A stretch of 64,000 bases of DNA from Deltaproteobacteria bacterium. GTDB taxonomy: Bacteria > Myxococcota_A > UBA9042 > PHBI01. The notes beneath the pieces were generated by a model. The model made no database searches and was not told where the DNA came from. It worked only from the letters and a program-made list of their open reading frames with translations. The stretch covers positions 434,001 through 498,000 of the forward strand of contig JACKFA010000003.1 in NCBI GenBank assembly GCA_020632715.1. The letters run 5' to 3'. A program made the position numbers and the translations under genes. Each line of letters starts with the position of its first letter. Position 1 is the stretch's first letter. Positions 58,501-64,000 of the stretch are shown in pieces.

Positions 58501-60000
58501 CGCGTCGCAGACCCCGTCGCCGCAGCAGGCGCCGACCACGGTGTTCACGCAGCCGACCACGGGATCGCAGCTGTCGACCGTGCACGAGACGCCGTCGTCG
58601 CAGCGGAGCCGCGGCTGCTGGACGCACTGGTCGTCGCGGCACGTGAAGCGGCGGCACGCGTCGCCGCTCGGGCAGCCGCAGTCGCGCGGGCAGGAGGAGC
58701 AGCTCTCGCCGGCGTCGCACGCGCCGTTGCCGCAGGAGGCGAGGCAGTCGGCGGGGCAGCTCGCGGCGGTCTCGAGGCCGGTGCAGGCGCCGTCGGGGCA
58801 GTCGCTCGCGCAGTCGACCTCACAGCCCGCCTGGAACTCGCCCGGGTCGCAGGCGCCGTCGCCGCAGCAGGCGGTCGCCTCGTGGAAGCAGCCGGTCGCG
58901 ACGTCGCAGCCGTCGAGGGTGCACGGGTCGCCGTCGTCGCAGTCGACCGGGCGGGGCGCGCAGCTCGCGCCGCCGACGCACGCGAACGTCACGCAGGCGC
59001 TGGGGCTCACGGGGCAGCCGCAGTCGTCGGGGCAGCTCCCGCACGTCTCGCCCGCCTCGCAGGCGCCGTTCCCGCAGCACGGCGCGATGGCCAGGTGCCC
59101 GCAGCCGCCGCGATCGCTGTCGCAGCGGTCGAGGGTGCAGGCGTCGCCGTCGTCGCAGGAGGTCGGGGCGCCGCCGGTGCAGGTGCCGCCTGGGCCGCAC
59201 GCCTCCCCGGTCGTGCAGGGATCGCCGTCGTCGCAGGGGCCGACGAACGGCTGCGCCTGGCAGGCGCCCGTGGTCGGCGAGCAGCGGTCGTGCGTGCAGG
59301 GGTCGCCGTCGTCGCAGCTCCGGGCCGCGCCGACGCAGGCGCCGTCAGCGCGACAAAGGTCATCGAGCGTGCAGGGGTCGCCGTCGTCACAGGCGGCGCC
59401 GGCGCTCGGGGCGTGGACGCAGGCGCCCTTGGCGTCGCACGCGTCGCTGGTGCACGGGTCCCCGTCGTCGCAGCCGACCGCGGCGCCGACGCAGCCCGCG
59501 GGGGTGCACGAGTCGCCCGTCGTGCACGGATCGCCGTCGTCGCACGCGAGCGACACCGCGTCGTGGACGCAGGCGCCGTCCTCGCAGGCGTCGATGGTGC
59601 ACGGGTCGTCGTCGTCGCACGGATCGGGCGTCCCGACGCAGCGGCTCGCGACGCAGCGGTCGTCGGTCGTGCACGGGTCGCCGTCGTCGCACACCTCGCG
59701 GCTCGGGTAGTGGCGGCACGCCCCCTCGAGGCACACGTCGGCGGTGCAGACGTCGCCGTCGTCGCAGTCCGCGTCCTCGTCGCAGGCGGTGGCGTCGGCG
59801 ACCGTGGCGGTGTCGGTGTCCGCGGCCGTGTCGGTGTCCGCGGCCGTGTCGGTGTCCGTGTCCGGAACCGTGTCCGCGTCCGTGTCCGTGTCCGGAACCG
59901 TGTCGCCCACGGCGTCGCCGTGGCCCGCGTCTTGATCCGTCGGGCACGCGGTGAGTCCCAGCGCGGTCAGGGTCGAGATCACCACGAACCCCATCCTCAT
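55558..60000 (-). CDS. Giant cysteine-rich DT-linker lipoprotein with PI-PLC X-like domain
   Basis: 1480 residues. Lipobox ALGLTAC, then a DTDTDADTV-type linker to about residue 70. Residues about 75-800 are disulfide-rich repeats of two kinds: CDDGDPCTxDxC and CGNGACExGExCxxCPxDCGC. A phosphodiesterase-like domain follows at about 815-1125. It opens with VLSAHNADVSTAYPFPGLI (first His), has CLCHGDHCYGGL (second His) and VVEIQLENYVDEV, and ends near FDTDWVDVCG. The remaining 350 residues are CxxDxDCxSGxFCD repeats. PI-PLC-type hydrolysis is inferred from the His pair; the repeats probably make a rigid disulfide stalk. It ends 34 bases from the repeat array. Confidence 0.9.
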   Translation of the reverse strand: MRMGFVVISTLTALGLTACPTDQDAGHGDAVGDTVPDTDTDADTVPDTDTDTAADTDTAADTDTATVADATACDEDADCDDGDVCTADVCLEGACRHYPSREVCDDGDPCTTDDRCVASRCVGTPDPCDDDDPCTIDACEDGACVHDAVSLACDDGDPCTTGDSCTPAGCVGAAVGCDDGDPCTSDACDAKGACVHAPSAGAACDDGDPCTLDDLCRADGACVGAARSCDDGDPCTHDRCSPTTGACQAQPFVGPCDDGDPCTTGEACGPGGTCTGGAPTSCDDGDACTLDRCDSDRGGCGHLAIAPCCGNGACEAGETCGSCPDDCGCPVSPSACVTFACVGGASCAPRPVDCDDGDPCTLDGCDVATGCFHEATACCGDGACDPGEFQAGCEVDCASDCPDGACTGLETAASCPADCLASCGNGACDAGESCSSCPRDCGCPSGDACRRFTCRDDQCVQQPRLRCDDGVSCTVDSCDPVVGCVNTVVGACCGDGVCDAAAGEGGAACPADCSAGTCCAGHPGDPAAGCDDGVCLACVCALEPACCERWSPACAALAKVDCVSRCAACDTCGNGTCGPDEDCASCAGDCGCDDGDACTTDACVGSPQGPRCTHGPVAGCCGNGACEAGEDCRTCAADCGCDDGDACTLDLCGPDGQCVAKAVRCADQNPCTTDTCDSALGCRFTPRSDGASCGCGGTCQGGACDGAVDCDDDNPCTVDACVGAACVHTPDAGRACDDGDACTAGDTCRANGQCGGGCEVCDATGHVWDPTCAEPGAICAGGMMCHLGICGDAWCDDATETHESCPADCFDTCMGNRALCARKLPDVTVLSAHNADVSTAYPFPGLINYNQSFSLSTQLDHGVRRLLLDIAYCVPEGLGGGAGTSADWMCLCHGDHCYGGLLPLAWGLEEIASWMADHPSEVVEIQLENYVDEVALHQAFEDAGLTRWFYDAPEIVALEGGCDLRALDEIWPWSLNNMARRDKRLLVFGGGNLDGGCLLASSGGAAPPGTDVACFKKPLEPGQLYALSQLQGLLCDPSGCWGDLFMSMCANTVEAMNARVAACQAELDAIDTTGWVSARGAPLTPRIHAVNVDFYHAGAGPTAVVEALNGVHQFDTDWVDVCGETPVLLPCASDLDCATNVCVDHFCAECARDSDCASGEFCDPVLKLCWAKLDDGAPCVEADNCKSGTCHLLCGGCASSADCTSGEFCDPTARCVPKRDAGAFCLANAWCESGSCPLGRCAECDANADCDAADHCDAFGVCAADVANGLPCGGNGWCRSGHCFGGLCVACTTNQHCGSGDYCLAGACVPKAPTGTPCTADAQCQGACNGGLCMACDEDGDCDAGEYCSFLDLGCEPKLGNGGLCFGDGECASGACAGVCVDCVGDGDCASGEFCDLLGGCEPLLGDGAICVGDADCRSGHCSWFFTCVACEASGDCASDQFCDAGGACKAKLGSGSACSSGAQCRGGSCCLFTCSSWCD

Positions 60001-60150
60001 GGTGCCACCTCGCGCGACGGCGTGCGTTGCATCCGTCGAGCTTGGGGGCGGCCACCGCGGCGGTCAACCCGCGAGGCGTTCCCGCTCGCCGCCCTCGCCC
60101 GCGCCGGAGGCGGGCCGCCTCCGGGCTCGCGTCCGGACCCGAGACGACGA

Positions 60151-60174
60151 AGGGGAGCGCTCTCACGCTCCCCT
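60151..60174 (-). terminator. Hairpin after the 735-residue protein gene
   Basis: A 9-bp stem (AGGGGAGCG at 60151-60159 with its complement at 60166-60174) and a 6-base loop, 29 bases downstream of the stop at 60203 on the minus strand. No T tract. The rest of the gap 60001-60202 shows nothing recognisable. Confidence 0.5.
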
Positions 60175-60202
60175 CCTCACGTCGTCACGACCTCGGCCGG
60201 GC

Positions 60203-62410
60203 CTACTTGAAGCCGAGCGGGATCTTCAGCATCACGCCCGCGGCCTTCGTGTTCGTGTCGTAGAAGCCCGCGACCCCGATGCCGCCGTACTGCATGCCGA
60301 GGTACGGCTTCACGCCCGTCGAGAACGCGTTGTTGTCCATGTTGCGCATCGAGTTGACCTCGGCGCCGCCGATGACCGCCCACTTGTCGTTCAGCTTGTA
60401 GCCGCCCATCACGTCCAGGTTCAGCTTGTTCACCTGGTTGCCCATGAGGTCGACCCCGCCCTGGACCCGCGTCGACCAGTTGCCGACCGCGTACTCGAGC
60501 ATCGCGTCGACCTGGTGGTGCGCCACCCCCGGGTGCTCCTTCATGTAGTCGAGCTTGTAGCCGACGAGGAAGCTCCGGAAGTGGTTCGGGTCCTTGTAGC
60601 CGAGCTTCAGCGACAGCTCCTTCAGCTGGCTGTCGGCGATCTTCAGGTCGCCGCTCGCCGTGAGCCCGCCCTCGGTCGTCACCGACGCGCCGAGCCCGAG
60701 CGTCGTCTGCCCCTGCTTCATCGTCGCGTCGAGGTGCGCCTTCAGCCACCCCTCGTCGTAGGTCACGCCCGCGCCGATCTGCTGGTCGCCGGCCGTCGCG
60801 TTCACGCCGAGCCCGGTGCCGCCGAGGTTCTTGCCCTCGTAGCTGACCTGGTTGCCCTTCGTGCCGCCGGTCGCCGTGATGGTCTGCCCGGGCGCCACCT
60901 GCGACTTCACGGTCGTCTGCTGACCGCCCTGGTTGTCGCTCTCCTTCGTGAGCGACCCGCCGGCGAAGACGTCCGTCGTCTTGAACGTGACCACGTCGCC
61001 CGACTTGGTCCCCTCGATCTCCTTGTACTCGTTGCCGTCGCCGACCTTGATCTTGCCGGTGATCTTGCCGTCGGTCTCGTACGCGCCGTCGAACGTGACG
61101 TCCTTCCCGCCGATGTTCGTCTTGAGCTGGCCGTTGAGCTTCACCTTCACGTCGGTCTCGCCGATCTCGACGTTGGCGTTGCCGTTGAAGAGCGCGCCGG
61201 CGCCGAGCTGCGCCTCGCCCTTGACCCCGACGGTGGTCTTGTCGGCCCCGTCCTTGTCGGTCTCGTGCTTGACGGTCGCGTCGAAGCTCGCGCCCTTGCC
61301 GCCGATGGCGAGGCCGAGCTCCTGCGAGCTCACCTTCGTGATGTTGCCCTTCTCGTCGACGAGCGTGACCTGCTTCGCCGAGAAGTTGAGCTTGCCGTTG
61401 ACGGCCGCGTCCTTCCCGGTCGCGAGCGTGAACTTCCCGCCGCGCTCGTCGTTGCCCTTGCTGTCCCACTTGCCGTCGCCCGAGAGCGACATCGTGAGGC
61501 CGCTCTTCGTGTCGACGAACTTGAGCGACCCGCCCGCCGTGTGCGCGACGAGCCCGTCCGCCGTGTTGGTCACCGAGCCGTTGACCGCGAGGACGAGGTC
61601 CTCCTTGTCCTTCGGCCCGTGCGACACCTCGAGCTTCCCGCTGGTCGTCGTCTTCGTGACGTCGCCCGCGTCGTTCTTCTCCTCGTCCTTCTTCACCTCG
61701 GCCTTCGCCGTGATCTGCGCGTTCTTCTGCGCGACCACGAGCGACGCCCCCTGGAAGCCCAGGCTCTTCAGGTGCCCGAGGTCGAGGCCGGCCTTCATCT
61801 CCCAGCCCTTGCCGAGCTTGAGCGGCACCTCGAGCTTCGGGAGATCCGGGTTCGCGAAGAACGCGGCGATCGCCCCGCCGATGACGGCGGAGCCCACGAT
61901 CCCCATGACCCAGCCGGGGTTGTCCTGCACGAAGCCGCTGATGGCCTGCAGGACCTTCTGCCCGCCCGGGCTCGAGACCCACTTGTCGACCTGCCCGGTG
62001 AGGACCCCGGCGAGCGCGTCGCTGAAGTCCTTGAGCGCCTTCGCCTGCTTCTCGTCCGGCTTGGTCGCGCCCTTGAGCGCGTCGCCGAGCGCAGGCCCCG
62101 CGGCCTTCAGCGCCTCGTCGACGTAGCCGTTCAGCGCGTCGACCGAGACGTGCTCGAGCACGAGCGGGGCGAGCTGCCCGCCGAGCCACTTGCCGAGGAG
62201 CCCCTGCCAGGTGGCGGTCACCTCGGCAGCGCGCTTCTTCTCGGCCTCGGCCTTGGCGGCGTCGTCCTTGTCCTTGTCGCCGCCCGCCGCGGCCTTGTTC
62301 TCCTCGGGGACCACGTCCTGAGGTGGCGGCGTCGTCTTCTGCGGCGCGTCGTCGACAGGGGTCTGGACCGGCGCGGTCTGCGCGTCCTTTTGTTGCAAGG
62401 CGTAGCCCAT
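60203..62410 (-). CDS. Large protein without signal peptide, helical N part and beta-barrel-like C part
   Basis: 735 residues; family not recognised. There is no cleavable signal at the start (MGYALQQKDAQTAPV). Residues about 15-70 are a Pro/Gln/Lys/Ala-rich disordered region. Then come helical segments and one strong hydrophobic stretch at about 165-185 (GWVMGIVGSAVIGGAIAAFF). From about 190 on, amphipathic beta strands repeat every 10-20 residues with Gly-rich turns (GKLEVSHGPKDKEDLVLAV), ending in KAAGVMLKIPLGFK. The strands resemble a porin-like barrel, but the route out of the cytoplasm is unclear. Starts of this type occur in cargo of contractile injection systems; that link is speculative. 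Confidence 0.75.
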   Translation of the reverse strand: MGYALQQKDAQTAPVQTPVDDAPQKTTPPPQDVVPEENKAAAGGDKDKDDAAKAEAEKKRAAEVTATWQGLLGKWLGGQLAPLVLEHVSVDALNGYVDEALKAAGPALGDALKGATKPDEKQAKALKDFSDALAGVLTGQVDKWVSSPGGQKVLQAISGFVQDNPGWVMGIVGSAVIGGAIAAFFANPDLPKLEVPLKLGKGWEMKAGLDLGHLKSLGFQGASLVVAQKNAQITAKAEVKKDEEKNDAGDVTKTTTSGKLEVSHGPKDKEDLVLAVNGSVTNTADGLVAHTAGGSLKFVDTKSGLTMSLSGDGKWDSKGNDERGGKFTLATGKDAAVNGKLNFSAKQVTLVDEKGNITKVSSQELGLAIGGKGASFDATVKHETDKDGADKTTVGVKGEAQLGAGALFNGNANVEIGETDVKVKLNGQLKTNIGGKDVTFDGAYETDGKITGKIKVGDGNEYKEIEGTKSGDVVTFKTTDVFAGGSLTKESDNQGGQQTTVKSQVAPGQTITATGGTKGNQVSYEGKNLGGTGLGVNATAGDQQIGAGVTYDEGWLKAHLDATMKQGQTTLGLGASVTTEGGLTASGDLKIADSQLKELSLKLGYKDPNHFRSFLVGYKLDYMKEHPGVAHHQVDAMLEYAVGNWSTRVQGGVDLMGNQVNKLNLDVMGGYKLNDKWAVIGGAEVNSMRNMDNNAFSTGVKPYLGMQYGGIGVAGFYDTNTKAAGVMLKIPLGFK

Positions 62411-62428
62411 CAGGCAGTCTCCCTCTGG

Positions 62429-63646
62429 ATGGACGCCCCCGCACGACCCCGAGACAGTCGGCACCGTAGCACGTCGGCTCGAGCCGTAAAAGAAGCGAAT
62501 CGCGCCGCAAGCCCGCGCGACACGGGCGAGAGCCGCCGGTTCACGCCCGCCCTCGCGGGGATCGTCGCCTCCCTGGCCCTCCTCGCCGGCTGCAAGGGCG
62601 ATGATCACGGCCGTGACAACGTCGTCGACGCCTCGGCCCGCGCGATCCCGGCTCCCTCCTCGCCCCCGGAGGACACCTCCCCCGCGGGCCCGGTCCTCCT
62701 GAACCCGCCGCCGCCGAAGGTCGCCGAGCCCGGCCTCGACGATCCGGTCGCCGTCATCCTCCGCGCCCGCGAGCTCGCCGCCGCGGGCGACGCCGACGCC
62801 CTCCGCACCCACGTCGCGGGCGACGCCTCCCACCTCCCGGTCGCGACCATCCGCCGCCTCGTCGGCGAGGCGCCCCCCGGCGAGCCGCGCCTCGAGGGCG
62901 CGCGCGCCGTCGTCCCGCTCGGCAGGCCCGGCCGCGAGGACGGCGTCGTGGTGCTCGTCCACCGCGACGGGCGCTGGCTCCTCGAGCCGTCGCTCACCGC
63001 GCAGTGGCGCGAGGTCGCGCCCGGCCCCGACGCGCCGCCGAACGCGACGCTCTCGCTCGACGAGGCGCTCGCCGGCGTGGAAGGGGAGGGCGACCTCGTC
63101 GCCGTCTTCGACATCGTCGGCGGCGGGCTCACCTGCCGCCTCTTCGAGGCGCGCGCCCCGCGCACGGTCGCGAACTTCGTCGGGCTCGCGCGCGGGCTCC
63201 GCGGCTTCATCGACCCGAGGTCCGGCGGCTGGGCGAAGCGCCCCTTCTACGACGGCCTCACCTTCCACGCCGTGGCGCGCGTGCGCCCTGCCGGCGCCGG
63301 CGGCGACGCGCTCCCCGACGTGCTCCTCGGCGGCGATCCGCAGGGCGACGGCCGCGGCGGGCCCGGCTACGCCATCGCCGACGAGGTCGACGCCACGCTC
63401 CGCCACGACCGCGCCGGGATCCTCTCGATGGCGAACAAGGGCCCGAACACCGCCGGGAGCCAGTTCTTCATCACGCTGCGCGCGCTCCCCGAGCTCGACG
63501 ACCGCAACACCGTCTTCGGCGTCTGCGACCCCGTCTCCCGCCTCGAGGCGCTCGCCGCCTCCCCGCACGACGACGCCGGCGCGCTCACGCCGCCCATCCG
63601 CGTCGAGAGCGTGCGCATCGAGCGCCGCGCCCGGTCCCCCCGCTGA
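62429..63646 (+). CDS. Cyclophilin-type peptidyl-prolyl isomerase-like lipoprotein
   Basis: About 405 residues from the ATG at 62429; the true start is unclear because this leaves a 44-residue n-region before the signal (ALAGIVASLALLAGC). No other start codon exists in between, and the start is only 19 bases from the divergent gene. A Pro-rich linker and a DUF4878-like helical region (VILRARELAAAGDADALRTH) precede the cyclophilin domain. Its motifs are PRTVANFVGLARG, FYDGLTFHAV, NTAGSQFFITLRALPELD and NTVFGVC. The catalytic Arg after FH (usually FHRV) is Ala, and about ten extra residues follow, so isomerase activity is doubtful. Confidence 0.85.
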   Translation: MDAPARPRDSRHRSTSARAVKEANRAASPRDTGESRRFTPALAGIVASLALLAGCKGDDHGRDNVVDASARAIPAPSSPPEDTSPAGPVLLNPPPPKVAEPGLDDPVAVILRARELAAAGDADALRTHVAGDASHLPVATIRRLVGEAPPGEPRLEGARAVVPLGRPGREDGVVVLVHRDGRWLLEPSLTAQWREVAPGPDAPPNATLSLDEALAGVEGEGDLVAVFDIVGGGLTCRLFEARAPRTVANFVGLARGLRGFIDPRSGGWAKRPFYDGLTFHAVARVRPAGAGGDALPDVLLGGDPQGDGRGGPGYAIADEVDATLRHDRAGILSMANKGPNTAGSQFFITLRALPELDDRNTVFGVCDPVSRLEALAASPHDDAGALTPPIRVESVRIERRARSPR

Positions 63647-63724
63647 CGGGCGTCGGCGTCGGTCTTTCGGCGACCCGGCGGGTCGGTTATGCTCCGCCCC
63701 CCTGACCCGGCTCCCGGAGGACCG

Positions 63725-64000
63725 ATGTCCGGCAAGCACCCCTGGATCCTGCTCGCCGCGCTGCTCGCGCTCGGCGCCGCCGCCACCGCCTCGTGCGGCG
63801 ACGACGGCGGCGGCGGGAACGACGGCGACGCCGACGTGATCGCGACCCCCGACGGCGACGCCACCACGACCTCGAGCCCCGACTCCCGGCTCGACGTGAG
63901 CCCGACCGGCCGCCCCTACCTCCTCGGCGCGCGCGCCGAGGGCTACGACATCACGCGCTCGGCCTTCCCGCGCCCCGCCTCGGCCTCCGCGACCCCGCTC
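63725..64000 (+). CDS. Lipoprotein, 3' end beyond window edge
   Basis: 92 residues are visible. GGAGG lies before the ATG at 63725. Signal WILLAALLALGAAATASC, then GDDGGGGNDGDADVIATPDGD, a D/G/T linker of the same general kind as the other lipoproteins here, then PTGRPYLLGARAEGYDITR. TATGCT at 63688-63693 may be its -10. Function unknown. Confidence 0.78.
   Translation, partial: MSGKHPWILLAALLALGAAATASCGDDGGGGNDGDADVIATPDGDATTTSSPDSRLDVSPTGRPYLLGARAEGYDITRSAFPRPASASATPL

Noticed and set aside
59951..62428. Plus-strand extension of the cyclophilin-like frame to the left
   Set aside because: It is antisense to the 735-residue protein gene and low in complexity. Only the part from 62429 onward has a signal peptide and family motifs.

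Overview
The window is about 64 kb of very GC-rich bacterial chromosome. Third codon positions are almost all G or C, GTG and TTG starts are common, and 4-base GTGA/ATGA overlaps are routine. Several features point to a member of the Myxococcota (former Deltaproteobacteria): many lipoproteins with Asp-Thr rich linkers, a giant cysteine-rich surface protein with CDDGDPCT and CGNGxCExGE repeats, a Hanks-type kinase with a PEGA tail, and an FHA-GAF-adenylate cyclase. This placement is inference; no rRNA or tRNA gene was seen.

Layout. 1-12.3 kb: an exported paralogue pair with a metallophosphatase, a PI-PLC-like lipoprotein, a YyaL/DUF255 protein, an M14 peptidase, YaaA and further exported proteins. 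12.4-16.2 kb: a coupled ketosynthase III, AMP-ligase and sulfotransferase cassette. 16.2-28.5 kb: paired small lipoproteins, two SDRs, a cupin_8/JmjC-like protein with an altered metal motif, glutamine synthetase behind two 17-bp dyads, a METTL25-like methyltransferase, a lipoprotein hydrolase, a GMC oxidoreductase with a small partner, and a stand-alone TOPRIM protein. 28.8-33.1 kb: rimI-thiE-prmC-adenylate cyclase, then mscL. 33.2-43.0 kb: a frameshifted surface protein, tdk, leuS, aroC and a Ser/Thr kinase. 43.4-50.8 kb: an outer-membrane-like protein, a zinc-ribbon protein, GtrA, hom, guaA, guaB and rarA. 50.8-63.7 kb: DT-linker lipoproteins, a 2.7 kb repeat array, a 1480-residue cysteine-rich lipoprotein, a 735-residue barrel-like protein and a cyclophilin-like lipoprotein. 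A last lipoprotein runs off the right edge.

How the genes work together. Housekeeping genes (leuS, aroC, guaBA, hom, glnA, rimI, thiE, prmC, rarA, tdk, mscL) are scattered among envelope genes. Eight probable lipoproteins share one design: lipobox, then a low-complexity D/T linker, then an unrelated globular domain (phosphatase, hydrolase, kelch, PI-PLC and others). This looks like a modular surface-display scheme.

Most unusual items: (i) the roughly 100-bp-period palindromic array at 52.8-55.5 kb, whose two outermost copies share a distinctive end sequence; (ii) a Fe(II)/2-oxoglutarate-type protein in which the HxD metal motif reads HxA, as in radical halogenases; (iii) an IMP dehydrogenase without CBS domains; (iv) paired 17-bp dyads before glnA; (v) an apparent frameshift at a C/G homopolymer in a surface-protein gene.
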